A stretch of DNA of 64,000 nucleotides from Rugalucina vietnamica (GCA_964017185.1 OZ024877.1:1342006-1406005); one strand, 5' to 3'. Shown: positions 21,158 to 33,832, counted from the first letter of the stretch. Notes: generated from the letters alone by a model not told the origin. Numbers and translations are program-made.

Positions 21158-22680
21158 AATTTTGTACAAAGAGTCGACGCTCCGTAGCGCTTTTAATACT
21201 ACTATAGCATCAAATCGTGGCTTGAGTCGTGATAATCTTCTATCGTGGGATTTATCGAAGCACATCGCATCGTGTCCTGGAGAAGAGGAAACATATCCAA
21301 ACGTATCTGCATGCAATGGATCGTGTCAAATCGTAAACCCTTATCGTGATGATCGCAGCCGCGCGTACTAAATCATCAGGAAAACATGTCCGTGCAATGT
21401 ATACCCCCTTGAACACCACTTTTACATAGCAAAACTGGGGTTTGCAGGGGTAAACCTATTTTTCTTATTTTTGCTCCAAAACATAGATTGTGGGTACTCG
21501 TTAGAACCGCCTCGGCGAGGCGGTTCTAACGTGTTCCCACAATCTGTTTTGAGCAAAAAAAAAAAGAAAAAAATATCCATTTTTCTCTAATAAAATTTTC
21601 AAATTTTTATAAGTGAAAAAATCCCTGTTTATTGCATGGACAAGTTATCGTAATGCTTCGCTGACCGGGCAGCTAAATCGTAACATATCTGATTATCAAT
21701 CGTGACGATATCGCATCAAAACGGAACAAACCGCATCAGCACGTATGAAATCGCATCATCTCGTAACTAAACGTAAACTTCTTGAGAAGTTCCACGATTC
21801 GATACGATTAGCGAATCGTGATGATCGCAACGGATCACGAGCTAGTGTGAAAAGGTACAAGAAGACAAAGATCAGGAAAAGGCGCAATCAGAAAAAGATT
21901 CCCACTCCAAAAACCGAGGTGGGAAAAAACAAACTAACAAACAGGTACATGTACTTATACCATGAAAACATATCGGAAGCCAAATGAGCAGCTATTTTCC
22001 CAATAGGTGGCCACTCAGTTACCTTAGCTTAACTAAAAATATGAAAACATACATAAGGCGCCAACAGCACAAACATTTTAAACACCAAAATATCAAACAA
22101 AAAGAACAACCACAGAAGCATCGCCATGGAACGATCAGTAACACAAAGTTACAGGCGGGCTTAAACCGGTTTTCATGACCATAACCTCACCCTTAGCTTC
22201 TGCAGTGGTTCATAACTTTTAATTTTATGGTTGCTGGCAGACGCAGCCTAGATCAGGGATGCCATATTAGTATAACTGCTCTGGGCACTGCATCAGCATT
22301 CCTCAACATTTGCTTTGCGGTCATCCAGTACTCACGATAAAATATGTCAAGTTAGTGTATTTGTGTATTTGTATTGAATGTTTTGTAGATGCGCTAAAAT
22401 GTATTTGGCAATCTGAATAAAGAATTGAATTTATAGTTGTTTTTCGGTCCTCGTGGTGAATCTCTTACTAGTCAATGAATCATCAAGAACAAACAAGAAA
22501 GCTGCATTATCGGGCTTTCACACTTAATCAAGAAAGCTGTGTTATCGTGCTGTTACACTCGCCACGATTCGTCCACGATTGTAATCGTGGTCTTCATCGT
22601 GGGGGAAATGGGGTAATCGTAGCGGAACTAATCACAGCTTGGTGTCAATCGTGGCAATCGGGTTAATCGTGGAGACAATT
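21158..22680. mobile_element. Nested ATCGTG word-array element (left arm)
   Basis: Blocks 21158-21372, 21640-21845 and 22500-22680 are filled with AATCGTGATGATCGC-type words on both strands. They are interrupted by a CCTCGGCGAGG fold-back (21373-21640) and by an RT-family 3' fragment (from 21853). Candidate termini are AGCTAGTGTGAAAAGG and GGGCTTTCACACTTAATC. Mirror: 29015-30537. Confidence 0.6.
21853..22500 (-). mobile_element. RT-family 3' fragment with inner insertion (left arm)
   Basis: 21853-22200 closely matches 24502-24855 (GGCGCAATCAGAAAAAGATT, CGGGCTTAAACCGGTTTT). The match resumes at 22445-22497 (GGTCCTCGTGGTGAATCTCT) after about 220 bp of unrelated sequence. Starts at the family's common 3' end (GGTACAAG on this strand). 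Mirror: 29195-29842. Confidence 0.75.
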
Positions 22681-22977
22681 TTGATAGCCAAAATCTTTCC
22701 ATGATTAATCCAATTGATAAACGCACAAGATTGTAATACAGCTGTGTTGGATCATATTTGTAACAAATCATATATGTAACACATTTGTTACGTACATGAT
22801 CACATCCGTAACAGATAAAGTGTGTTACAAATGTGTTTGTCCGAAATGGGGGTTGACATGAGAAGCATATATGTAACAGGTTTAGTTGTATATTTGTATT
22901 CAAACAGTTAACAGCAATAGCAACATCATTATATTCTTTACACTATTTATTTTATTCTCGATTGCAAAACAATAGTT
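22681..22977. other. GTAACA-rich interval, no gene
   Basis: Several TTTGTAACA/TGTTACA words (22740-22890) on both strands, resembling the word-array regions in miniature. No terminal repeats found. Confidence 0.4.
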
Positions 22978-23178
22978 CCCAGCGAGCACATGACGTCAAA
23001 ATGACGTCAGATCGACGTCGATGCGACGTATTACACATGACGTCAAAATGACGTCAGATCGACGTCGATGCGACGTATTACACATGACGTCAAAATGACG
23101 TCAGATCGACGTCGATGCGACGTATTACGTCGCATCGACGTCGATCTGACGTCATTTTGACGTCATGTGCCTGCTGGG
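22978..23178. mobile_element. Palindromic ACGTC minisatellite element (left arm)
   Basis: Inverted ends CCCAGCGAGCACATGACGTC and GACGTCATGTGCCTGCTGGG. Inside are three direct ~53-bp units (ATGACGTCAAAATGACGTCA, GATCGACGTCGATGCGACGT ...) and an inverted copy, so the right third folds back on the left. Non-coding MITE with internal tandem repeats. Mirror: 28517-28717. Confidence 0.85.
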
Positions 23179-23230
23179 TTAGCACATTAAGCTAATCGCT
23201 CTCGAGACTCACTCCAATTTGAATCAACCT

Positions 23231-23231
<1 letters not shown>

Positions 23232-23269
<38 letters not shown>

Positions 23270-23270
23270 T
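23232..23270. repeat. (GA)n microsatellite (left arm)
   Basis: Nearly pure GA run with one A interruption. Its mirror at 28423-28463 is slightly different in length. Confidence 0.95.
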
Positions 23271-23453
23271 TTTAAAACATATTTATTTCAATACTTGGAG
23301 TTATCTGCCCTTGTCTCAGCCCATTTTATATATTTTTCCTATATTTATCGTTAAAAGTTAACCATAGCAACCACATCGCAATAAAATACACAAAATAATT
23401 TCAACATATTGCCGTAACAATACGGGGTTGGATCAGTGCTTAAACAGTTTTAA

Positions 23454-24393
23454 GGATGTTCGCTGCCAATGAAAAAGTATTCAAACTTTTTTCTAACCTC
23501 TCTTTTTTGATTCCAAAATACAACACAAGACATTTGATAACAAAATAAATATAGGGTAGTGTGCATTTTTTAAGCTACAGACCTCTGAATGAGACCTCTG
23601 AGCACCATGTTTTAAATTTAGTAAAATTAATTTATTTTTAATTCTTTGAAACATTCCTGTCTTGAACAAACATATACTTAGAATGCTTTCAAAAGTCATA
23701 GTATTTACGTATCGCAGACTATTTTGGACCAAAAGCAAAGAAAAATTTGCAACTTGAAGTGGATGACAAAATTTTACGATTCCTTTTTCAACCCTACCCC
23801 CATACTCGAAAAGTCGGAAAATAGCAATATTTTGAAATGTGCGAAACCCATATTTGTTGATTCAAACTTTTTCTTGTATTTTCACACAACATAGAACTTG
23901 GTAATATTGTTCGAATAAAAGAAAGAAATATATAGGTTAGTGTGCATATAAGAGAGAACCAACAACTTGAAAATCGCCATTTTCAGCCTTTTTTCGGCTG
24001 TTTTGTTTCTTAAAGCCCATTTCATAAAACCACCTAAAATTTTATAACCAGCACACCAAAGACCCAAAGACTGACTTAGATGACCATGCATACATATACT
24101 GCAGCTAAAATAAACATCGAACTAGTGCAATTAATTTGAAGATGTGTAATATTCTAGTTTAATCTACCCTACCCCCTAAATTTTACTGACAACTAAAATT
24201 TTCTGAAATGTTGCAAAAAATGGGGTGAAAGAATGAAGTTTTTTAGATTGACAATTTTCATAGCTCATTCAATGCATATCATCAATATGTATCCAAATAT
24301 AAAATAATAGGAAAATATCTGCAACCGTTTACGAGATATTCAACAAAAAAAAAACGGAAGTTCCAAAATGTCAAATGTTAGCAGCGAACATCC
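23454..24393. mobile_element. TTAA-flanked non-autonomous DNA transposon, 940 bp (left arm)
   Basis: Inverted termini GGATGTTCGCTGCCAATG and GGATGTTCGCTGCTAACA are each flanked by TTAA (23450-23453 and 24394-24397), the target duplication used by piggyBac and Kolobok. The interior is non-coding and shows two diverged sub-units with GGTTAGTGTGCAT/GGGTAGTGTGCAT blocks. Mirror: 27298-28239. Confidence 0.88.
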
Positions 24394-24501
24394 TTAAGCA
24401 AATGCATCGAGTTTTGTAGGTTCTACTAACACGCAGAAATGCATTACGCAACTTTGACTTCATTTTTCAGGTAAATGACGTTTGCAGGGTTCATATAGTA
24501 A

Positions 24502-25530
24502 AAAGGTACAAGTAGGCAAAGATCAGGAAAAGGCGCAATCAGAAAAAGATTCCCACTCCAAAAACCGAGGTGGGAAAAAACCAAACCAACAACCAGGTAC
24601 TTATACCATGAAACATACCGTAAGCCGAATGAGCAGCTATTTTCCCAATAGGTGGCCACTCAGTTACCTTAACTTAACTAAAATATGAAAACATACATAA
24701 GGCGCCAACAGCACAAAAAATTTTATACACCAAGACATAAAACAAAAAGAACCACCGCAGAAGTATCGACTTGGAACGATCAGTAACACAAAGTTACTGG
24801 CGGGCTTAAACCGGTTTTACATGGCCATAACCTCACCCTCAGCTTCTGCAGTGGTTCATAACATTTAGTTAGTTATTTGGTCCTCGTGGTGAATCTCTAA
24901 CTAGTCAATGAATCATCAAGAACAAACAAATAAATCATGATAAACATCCTGATGAATCAAAAACCAGGACTCACAGACTGAGTAAGCTGCCCGACGATGG
25001 AGATCCCTGGGCGCCGAATAACCTACTAACTCCGGAGCAAAAGAAAAACACCAGTTGGACCCCGGTGGGCCAAGCAACAGACAAGAAGCTCCGGCCCCAA
25101 CCAACTAAAATGAATAGCTTTATGTCGGGGCCATCATAGAGTCTGACGCCCGACCCACCGGCGTGCAATTAAAGAAGGCAGCATAGTTATCAACCATGAT
25201 TGGGTTAAAAACTAAGCATGCAGACTGTCGCATAACATTTAAGTTATAACCTATACGTCTGTAACGTGTTATGATTTTTCTGAACTGAAAAGAAAAATCA
25301 TTAATTCCTTTAAGTTTCTTAAATTTGTAAACCAAGTCACCATAAAATTCAGGTTCCGAAAGGCCCTCACTTAAAAGCGTCTTTAACCCAACATTATATT
25401 TGGAAATCAATTCATAGTGTCTACGATAAAATTTAGAAAATGTTTTTCGAAGTTTATGATACCGATAGCCCTGTTGGAGAAGTTTTGCCGTTAAACATTT
25501 ATTTCGAGCGTTGAAGTCTGTAACATGATT
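24502..25530 (-). mobile_element. RT element, truncated copy ending at the palindrome junction (left arm)
   Basis: Inverted duplicate of 26161-27190. It includes the C-terminal 136 codons and stop of the RT gene (25120-25530) plus its 3' region. The upstream part of the gene is missing because homology stops at 25530, the left edge of the spacer. Confidence 0.9.
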
Positions 25531-26160
25531 AACAGGTAAACAGAGTGGACCTTCAAAAGGGCATTAAAAAACTATGGTTCACTTTATTTGGCATGTAATG
25601 ACAGAAAGGCTTTTTTCACTTCCTCTGACCAAAGTCGGTATACACTTTGGTCATGTCAGAATGTATGCGATGCCTTATCCTATCTCCTTGATAATATTTA
25701 TATTAGATTTGGGACCAAGTTATACAGACAAATTGTTGGAATTCCGATGGGTACAAATTGCGCACCTCTCGTAGCTGATTTATTTTTATACTGCTACGAA
25801 AGAGATTTCATGGATTCTCTTAACCATGATAATCAAGCTGATGTTATCGAGGCTTTTAATTCCACATCTAGGTACCTCGATGACCTTTTGAACATTGACA
25901 ACCCTTATTTTGAAGGTATGGTCAATCAAATTTATCCACCTGAACTTCAGTTGAACAAAGCCAATATCACAGATACCGAAGCCCCCTTTTTAGATCTACA
26001 TCTTTCTGTTGCAAATGGATTTGTTTCTTCTAAAATTTATGATAAGCGCGATGACTTTGATTTTGATATAGTAAATTTTCCTTTTTTGGATGGTGACGTT
26101 CCTCGTCGTGCTTCTTATGGTGTATACATTTCGCAACTTATTAGGTTTGCTAGAGTCTGC
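25531..26160. other. Unique spacer of the giant palindrome
   Basis: These 630 bp have no inverted partner. They encode the middle of a reverse transcriptase whose C-terminal part continues into the right arm. The first usable codon of that reading frame (25540) lies only 10 bases inside the left junction, so the retroelement is cut at, or almost at, the fold-back breakpoint. Confidence 0.92.
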
Positions 26161-26571
26161 AATCATGTTACAGACTTCAACGCTCGAAATAAATGTTTAA
26201 CGGCAAAACTTCTCCAACAGGGCTATCGGTATCATAAACTTCGAAAAACATTTTCTAAATTTTATCGTAGACACTATGAATTGATTTCCAAATATAATGT
26301 TGGGTTAAAGACGCTTTTAAGTGAGGGCCTTTCGGAACCTGAATTTTATGGTGACTTGGTTTACAAATTTAAGAAACTTAAAGGAATTAATGATTTTTCT
26401 TTTCAGTTCAGAAAAATCATAACACGTTACAGACGTATAGGTTATAACTTAAATGTTATGCGACAGTCTGCATGCTTAGTTTTTAACCCAATCATGGTTG
26501 ATAACTATGCTGCCTTCTTTAATTGCACGCCGGTGGGTCGGGCGTCAGACTCTATGATGGCCCCGACATAA
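25540..26571 (+). CDS. Reverse transcriptase, N-truncated (Penelope-like or related), spanning spacer and right arm
   Basis: An open frame of 343 codons runs from just after a stop at 25537 to TAA at 26569-26571. It encodes the core and C-terminal part of a retroelement RT, expected to copy element RNA into DNA. Motifs: GIPMGTNCAPLVADLFL (about 67-83, the template-binding B box) and RYLDD (about 111-115, the catalytic Asp pair). The downstream FLDLHLS and YGVYISQLIRFARVCNHVTD tracts are shared, from memory, by a family common in cnidarian and mollusc genomes. Motif A with the first catalytic Asp is upstream of the cut and absent, so the product cannot be a complete polymerase. No GIY-YIG endonuclease follows the RT. 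Penelope affinity is inferred from the B and C boxes; other RT classes are not excluded. The last 136 codons are duplicated in the left arm. Confidence 0.75.
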   Translation, partial: TEWTFKRALKNYGSLYLACNDRKAFFTSSDQSRYTLWSCQNVCDALSYLLDNIYIRFGTKLYRQIVGIPMGTNCAPLVADLFLYCYERDFMDSLNHDNQADVIEAFNSTSRYLDDLLNIDNPYFEGMVNQIYPPELQLNKANITDTEAPFLDLHLSVANGFVSSKIYDKRDDFDFDIVNFPFLDGDVPRRASYGVYISQLIRFARVCNHVTDFNARNKCLTAKLLQQGYRYHKLRKTFSKFYRRHYELISKYNVGLKTLLSEGLSEPEFYGDLVYKFKKLKGINDFSFQFRKIITRYRRIGYNLNVMRQSACLVFNPIMVDNYAAFFNCTPVGRASDSMMAPT

Positions 26572-27190
26572 AGCTATTCATTTTAGTTGGTTGGGGCCGG
26601 AGCTTCTTGTCTGTTGCTTGGCCCACCGGGGTCCAACTGGTGTTTTTCTTTTGCTCCGGAGTTAGTAGGTTATTCGGCGCCCAGGGATCTCCATCGTCGG
26701 GCAGCTTACTCAGTCTGTGAGTCCTGGTTTTTGATTCATCAGGATGTTTATCATGATTTATTTGTTTGTTCTTGATGATTCATTGACTAGTTAGAGATTC
26801 ACCACGAGGACCAAATAACTAACTAAATGTTATGAACCACTGCAGAAGCTGAGGGTGAGGTTATGGCCATGTAAAACCGGTTTAAGCCCGCCAGTAACTT
26901 TGTGTTACTGATCGTTCCAAGTCGATACTTCTGCGGTGGTTCTTTTTGTTTTATGTCTTGGTGTATAAAATTTTTTGTGCTGTTGGCGCCTTATGTATGT
27001 TTTCATATTTTAGTTAAGTTAAGGTAACTGAGTGGCCACCTATTGGGAAAATAGCTGCTCATTCGGCTTACGGTATGTTTCATGGTATAAGTACCTGGTT
27101 GTTGGTTTGGTTTTTTCCCACCTCGGTTTTTGGAGTGGGAATCTTTTTCTGATTGCGCCTTTTCCTGATCTTTGCCTACTTGTACCTTTT
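26572..27190 (+). mobile_element. 3' untranslated region of the RT element (right arm)
   Basis: Follows the RT stop codon and ends near TTGCCTACTTGTACC. At least four other stretches per arm or flank (5876, 10080, 21853, 58770) are truncated relatives of this region, showing it belongs to a mobile family and not to unique host DNA. Confidence 0.8.
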
Positions 27191-27297
27191 TACTATATGA
27201 ACCCTGCAAACGTCATTTACCTGAAAAATGAAGTCAAAGTTGCGTAATGCATTTCTGCGTGTTAGTAGAACCTACAAAACTCGATGCATTTGCTTAA

Positions 27298-28239
27298 GGA
27301 TGTTCGCTGCTAACATTTGACATTTTGGAACTTCCGTTTTTTTTTTTTGTTGAATATCTCGTAAACGGTTGCAGATATTTTCCTATTATTTTATATTTGG
27401 ATACATATTGATGATATGCATTGAATGAGCTATGAAAATTGTCAATCTAAAAAACTTCATTCTTTCACCCCATTTTTTGCAACATTTCAGAAAATTTTAG
27501 TTGTCAGTAAAATTTAGGGGGTAGGGTAGATTAAACTAGAATATTACACATCTTCAAATTAATTGCACTAGTTCGATGTTTATTTTAGCTGCAGTATATG
27601 TATGCATGGTCATCTAAGTCAGTCTTTGGGTCTTTGGTGTGCTGGTTATAAAATTTTAGGTGGTTTTATGAAATGGGCTTTAAGAAACAAAACAGCCGAA
27701 AAAAGGCTGAAAATGGCGATTTTCAAGTTGTTGGTTCTCTCTTATATGCACACTAACCTATATATTTCTTTCTTTTATTCGAACAATATTACCAAGTTCT
27801 ATGTTGTGTGAAAATACAAGAAAAAGTTTGAATCAACAAATATGGGTTTCGCACATTTCAAAATATTGCTATTTTCCGACTTTTCGAGTATGGGGGTAGG
27901 GTTGAAAAAGGAATCGTAAAATTTTGTCATCCACTTCAAGTTGCAAATTTTTCTTTGCTTTTGGTCCAAAATAGTCTGCGATACGTAAATACTATGACTT
28001 TTGAAAGCATTCTAAGTATATGTTTGTTCAAGACAGGAATGTTTCAAAGAATTAAAAATAAATTAATTTTACTAAATTTAAAACATGGTGCTCAGAGGTC
28101 TCATTCAGAGGTCTGTAGCTTAAAAAATGCACACTACCCTATATTTATTTTGTTATCAAATGTCTTGTGTTGTATTTTGGAATCAAAAAAGAGAGGTTAG
28201 AAAAAAGTTTGAATACTTTTTCATTGGCAGCGAACATCC
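27298..28239. mobile_element. TTAA-flanked DNA transposon (right arm)
   Basis: Mirror of 23454-24393, with TTAA at 27294-27297 and 28240-28243. Two bases longer than the left copy. Confidence 0.88.
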
Positions 28240-28422
28240 TTAAAACTGTTTAAGCACTGATCCAACCCCGTATTGTTACGGCAATATGTTGAAATTATTT
28301 TGTGTATTTTATTGCGATGTGGTTGCTATGGTTAACTTTTAACGATAAATATAGGAAAAATATATAAAATGGGCTGAGACAAGGGCAGATAACTCCAAGT
28401 ATTGAAATAAATATGTTTTAAA

Positions 28423-28423
28423 A

Positions 28424-28463
<40 letters not shown>
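28423..28463. repeat. (CT)n microsatellite (right arm)
   Basis: Mirror of 23232-23270, with a small length difference. Confidence 0.95.
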
Positions 28464-28464
<1 letters not shown>

Positions 28465-28516
28465 AGGTTGATTCAAATTGGAGTGAGTCTCGAGAGCGAT
28501 TAGCTTAATGTGCTAA

Positions 28517-28717
28517 CCCAGCAGGCACATGACGTCAAAATGACGTCAGATCGACGTCGATGCGACGTAATACGTCGCATCGACGTCGATCTGACGTCAT
28601 TTTGACGTCATGTGTAATACGTCGCATCGACGTCGATCTGACGTCATTTTGACGTCATGTGTAATACGTCGCATCGACGTCGATCTGACGTCATTTTGAC
28701 GTCATGTGCTCGCTGGG
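28517..28717. mobile_element. Palindromic ACGTC minisatellite element (right arm)
   Basis: Mirror of 22978-23178, with the same inverted CCCAGC...GCTGGG ends. Confidence 0.85.
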
Positions 28718-29014
28718 AACTATTGTTTTGCAATCGAGAATAAAATAAATAGTGTAAAGAATATAATGATGTTGCTATTGCTGTTAACTGTTTGAATACA
28801 AATATACAACTAAACCTGTTACATATATGCTTCTCATGTCAACCCCCATTTCGGACAAACACATTTGTAACACACTTTATCTGTTACGGATGTGATCATG
28901 TACGTAACAAATGTGTTACATATATGATTTGTTACAAATATGATCCAACACAGCTGTATTACAATCTTGTGCGTTTATCAATTGGGTTAATCATGGAAAG
29001 ATTTTGGCTATCAA

Positions 29015-30537
29015 AATTGTCTCCACGATTAACCCGATTGCCACGATTGACACCAAGCTGTGATTAGTTCCGCTACGATTACCCCATTTCCCCCACGATG
29101 AAGACCACGATTACAATCGTGGACGAATCGTGGCGAGTGTAACAGCACGATAACACAGCTTTCTTGATTAAGTGTGAAAGCCCGATAATGCAGCTTTCTT
29201 GTTTGTTCTTGATGATTCATTGACTAGTAAGAGATTCACCACGAGGACCGAAAAACAACTATAAATTCAATTCTTTATTCAGATTGCCAAATACATTTTA
29301 GCGCATCTACAAAACATTCAATACAAATACACAAATACACTAACTTGACATATTTTATCGTGAGTACTGGATGACCGCAAAGCAAATGTTGAGGAATGCT
29401 GATGCAGTGCCCAGAGCAGTTATACTAATATGGCATCCCTGATCTAGGCTGCGTCTGCCAGCAACCATAAAATTAAAAGTTATGAACCACTGCAGAAGCT
29501 AAGGGTGAGGTTATGGTCATGAAAACCGGTTTAAGCCCGCCTGTAACTTTGTGTTACTGATCGTTCCATGGCGATGCTTCTGTGGTTGTTCTTTTTGTTT
29601 GATATTTTGGTGTTTAAAATGTTTGTGCTGTTGGCGCCTTATGTATGTTTTCATATTTTTAGTTAAGCTAAGGTAACTGAGTGGCCACCTATTGGGAAAA
29701 TAGCTGCTCATTTGGCTTCCGATATGTTTTCATGGTATAAGTACATGTACCTGTTTGTTAGTTTGTTTTTTCCCACCTCGGTTTTTGGAGTGGGAATCTT
29801 TTTCTGATTGCGCCTTTTCCTGATCTTTGTCTTCTTGTACCTTTTCACACTAGCTCGTGATCCGTTGCGATCATCACGATTCGCTAATCGTATCGAATCG
29901 TGGAACTTCTCAAGAAGTTTACGTTTAGTTACGAGATGATGCGATTTCATACGTGCTGATGCGGTTTGTTCCGTTTTGATGCGATATCGTCACGATTGAT
30001 AATCAGATATGTTACGATTTAGCTGCCCGGTCAGCGAAGCATTACGATAACTTGTCCATGCAATAAACAGGGATTTTTTCACTTATAAAAATTTGAAAAT
30101 TTTATTAGAGAAAAATGGATATTTTTTTCTTTTTTTTTTTGCTCAAAACAGATTGTGGGAACACGTTAGAACCGCCTCGCCGAGGCGGTTCTAACGAGTA
30201 CCCACAATCTATGTTTTGGAGCAAAAATAAGAAAAATAGGTTTACCCCTGCAAACCCCAGTTTTGCTATGTAAAAGTGGTGTTCAAGGGGGTATACATTG
30301 CACGGACATGTTTTCCTGATGATTTAGTACGCGCGGCTGCGATCATCACGATAAGGGTTTACGATTTGACACGATCCATTGCATGCAGATACGTTTGGAT
30401 ATGTTTCCTCTTCTCCAGGACACGATGCGATGTGCTTCGATAAATCCCACGATAGAAGATTATCACGACTCAAGCCACGATTTGATGCTATAGTAGTATT
30501 AAAAGCGCTACGGAGCGTCGACTCTTTGTACAAAATT
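29015..30537. mobile_element. Nested ATCGTG word-array element (right arm)
   Basis: Mirror of 21158-22680, containing the RT-family fragment (29195-29842) and a fold-back centred near 30180. Confidence 0.6.
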
Positions 30538-30858
30538 GAAACTAAATTTCTAAGGCGATATTAATGACAGAGGTAGATGGTAGTTATTTTCTGACGGACT
30601 TATGCCAAAAGAGTGGGACTTCATTCAAATTTCTTTATTTTATATGGCGTGCTAAGTTTGAAACATCTCGAAGTCATGACCACTTCTCCAAATCACAATT
30701 TTGATCCGTTTTTTGAAAGGTGTGCAATGCATCGCTAAATTAAATTTCTTTTAGCCTGTAGATATAATTATGAGTACTATTTTAATAGCAATATTTTGGA
30801 CGTTATTATACTGTGTGCGTTTCTATTTTTGTTGGGTATATTATGACGACGGACAATT

Positions 30859-31101
30859 GAGCCGCGTCATGAGAAAATCAGATTTTTACCTATGTGAAAC
30901 CAAAGGCGCAGATCAGATGCGCGTTGACTGCACAGCTGAAGCTGGTCAGCGCCTTTGCTTTCGCTACACGGATATTGCAATGCCTAAAACCTACTTATAT
31001 CCGAAATTTCAAGCTTAAAGCCTACGTCTGTGACTGTACAGGACGATTTGTGTTGGACTTGGTCAGAAACTCCGAAGACCGATTTTCTCGCGTCACTGCT
31101 C
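30859..31101 (+). mobile_element. GAGCC-family MITE (right arm)
   Basis: Mirror of 20594-20836. Confidence 0.8.
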
Positions 31102-31336
31102 AAAAAGTAGTGATTCCACGTGAAAGGTTCACATACATATATTTTGTACACGTATGTAGCCTGAAGAAACCCGGCCTCAAAAATATCGTATAGGAAAAAC
31201 CTATATAAAATACAAGTAAGTGAAATTAACTTCCTTTAAAGTGTAGATCCTTTGGTAGCAGGAAAAATATTTGAACTAAAAAAATCCGGTCACCTAAACT
31301 GTAAGAACTGTAACACATGTTAGTATTTTCATATTT

Positions 31337-31570
31337 GAGCCGCCTCGTGGGAAAACCAACAATGTGGTTTCCGAACAGGTCTTACACAAACCAGGCTGTA
31401 CAGTCACAGAAGCAGACTAGAAGCTTGAAATTTTGGAGTTAAGTAGAGGAGGAATTGTACTATCGGAGTAGCGAAAACAAAGGCGGTGATCAGCTTCGCG
31501 GTTACCGCGAAGCTGATCTGCGTCTTTGTTTTCGCCTATGCAGATTGTTGGTTTTCCCATGAGGCGGCTC
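31337..31570 (-). mobile_element. GAGCCGCCTC-family MITE (right arm)
   Basis: Mirror of 20125-20358, the best-preserved member of the family. Confidence 0.88.
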
Positions 31571-33832
31571 ATTTTGTATAAATTTGCTTACTATGATCAT
31601 ACCGTTAAAAACACTTATTCCAAACCCAAAACTGTAACTGATGCTGCTTTGTCAGTGATTTACATCCTTCTAACATATAATGTCATACTGAGATACAGCA
31701 TGCTGGAAATTTTATCCGGAGGGCTGTAGATACCCTTGATCAAGTGTACGACTCATGAATACAAATCAAGTAGCTTAATGACTCACCACGGATGCGTCTA
31801 CACTGCATTTTTTATCCAGAGGGAGTAAGTATGGATGGGTCATTAGAATGAACAGATGAAAATGGCCTTCTAGATACCCCACCCATTTGTAAGACCGGAT
31901 TTTTTTAGGAGGAGTATATGTGTACCCATGATTTATGTTTTGAGTTTATAAGGAAAATAGTCATTTTTTTCTAATGGAATTTCTATTTTTTTCCAGTGGA
32001 AAACAAAATCTCTTTATTTTATGATATATACACTTGTTGTATTATTTTATGATATATACACTTGTTGTAGCCATAGCGGATCTGTAGATGATCCGTATCA
32101 AAATAATTTTCAAAAGAATTTCACAAAAATATAAAACAAGATTTTATTAAAACGAGCTTGGCCACTTGACTCTTGATTCACATCGATCAATGATCGTGTA
32201 TAATGACGTCAACATCTTGTTCACGTCAACGGTTCCCGGCTCATATACAGAAACACGATGGAAAAAGCTTTCTTTTACACACGGCGATTCGCCGAATTTC
32301 CCGAAAATGAAAGGTACCATGTACGTTATCTTTCGATATTCGTTGCTAATATTTTTCCCCAATTACTTTCTGTCATTTTGACGAAGTTTCCGTCCTAAAA
32401 TCGAATAATACGACATATTTAATTAGAAACTTTGAAATGGTATCATTGTAGTTACTCCGAATCACGATTAATCGCATACTGTCATTTTATGCTCTCAAAG
32501 GACTTGGATTGTTTGATGTTTGTAACTAAAGGTATATTTTTACATTCTGGGTGTTTATATTATAAAATTAAGTGTAAACAGTGAAATAATCTGCGTTTTT
32601 AACAAGCACCATATACTATTCAGACGGTATTTAGATCACCCATGGAAATTCAAGTGTTCGGTGGGGGTGGGGGTGAGCAAACATGGCTATGGGAAAATGT
32701 CACCGAAAAAGGCACATGTTTTGGTCCTCGGAATATTTCATAAGGTTCACTGTATGACTACATGCAAAGAATTTGAAGAAAAAACCCATCGGTGGTGATA
32801 TATAGTCCATGATTCGGATTACCTCCAACTGATTCGCATTGACTTCAATTATGCATATACTTTCACGCTCCAGTGGTCACAGTCGCGTGCTTGATCAAAA
32901 ATGTAAAGCATTACTGTTGAGAATCGTACAGATTTTTGCATCGGAAGCCGCTTGAACTGTACGCACAAAACTCGTTAGCTGCTTTACACAGGCGTTCTAA
33001 ATAATGCAAAAATCAATAGATCTGATCATGTAAACTTCGTGAAAGACACATGTATTGAAAGGTAAGACATTTGTCTCTTCAAATTTGTTCCCATTTAGAT
33101 TCATAAGGTGACTCCTTTTGCACAAGACAACAATTTCGATGCTGCATCAGTGATTTTTCATGTTTTCGCTGACAATGAGCGTCATGTTTTCGCATTTTAT
33201 CATCTCCACGTTAGTTTCATGCATTTGTAAAAATATCCCAACTAAAGAAGGTTCATTCACCAATGTAGATCAGTATCCGTTTAATGTTGTTATAGTGTTT
33301 TTATGAAAATAAATTCGGTTTTGTTCTAGCACCATAAAATTTGCGACTGTACGCTTCGCTTCCAGCCTTGCTATTTTGTCTGTACGATTCGCCGTGATTA
33401 TCACCGTATGCATAATTTGATATGTATTTGTCAGAAAATATACTAACGAGATGTTGGAGCAATGATGTGTCTAATTTCGATTTTTTACTTCATCTCACCC
33501 ATGTGCATCAACATTTAAAATTGTTATTTTGTTGGGTTTGATGAGTTGGGCGACAGAATCTATAATTGCCTACAACTTAAAGTTTTGCACCCGACATTTG
33601 TACACACGCACCCCTCTCTCATATATTTTTATCAGAATTACACGCAGCTGTTGGTCCTCATTGTTGCCAGCCTCCAAGGGGCCAAGGGTTTAAGCCTTGG
33701 ATTTTACAACAAATTTTAACACACAGTGTCTGTTTTTAGCTCATTTTAAAATTCAAATGCCCCGCTATTCGTCGGCCCTAAAGGCCCATGGATACTAATG
33801 ACTGGTGCATTATCTGTAGAGCCATCGTTTTC
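31571..33832. other. No gene recognised (right arm)
   Basis: Mirror of 17861-20124. The only structure recognised is the dispersed repeat with its 75-bp block (about 32915-32989). Confidence 0.5.

Larger units (their letters stand above)
1..25530 (+). repeat. Left arm of giant palindrome
   Basis: This arm is the reverse complement of 26161-51698. Every landmark (LINE, SINE, minisatellites, MITEs) reappears in inverted order and orientation. Paired coordinates sum to 51691 near the centre, 51692-51695 further out (51691 again at about 9.5-13 kb), and 51697-51699 at the outer edge. The small offsets arise mostly at homopolymer or microsatellite tracts, for example the T runs at 7205 and 9577. 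Identity ends abruptly after base 25530. The arm is already inside the repeat at base 1, so its outer limit is not visible. Confidence 0.97.

Noticed and set aside
22978-23178. CRISPR-like or bacterial regulatory array
   Set aside because: Direct and inverted repeats without spacers, bounded by inverted ends; this is a MITE.
25540-26571. RT as group II intron or retron
   Set aside because: The motif style and 3' dispersed copies fit eukaryotic retroelements; no intron RNA domains or retron RNA are seen.
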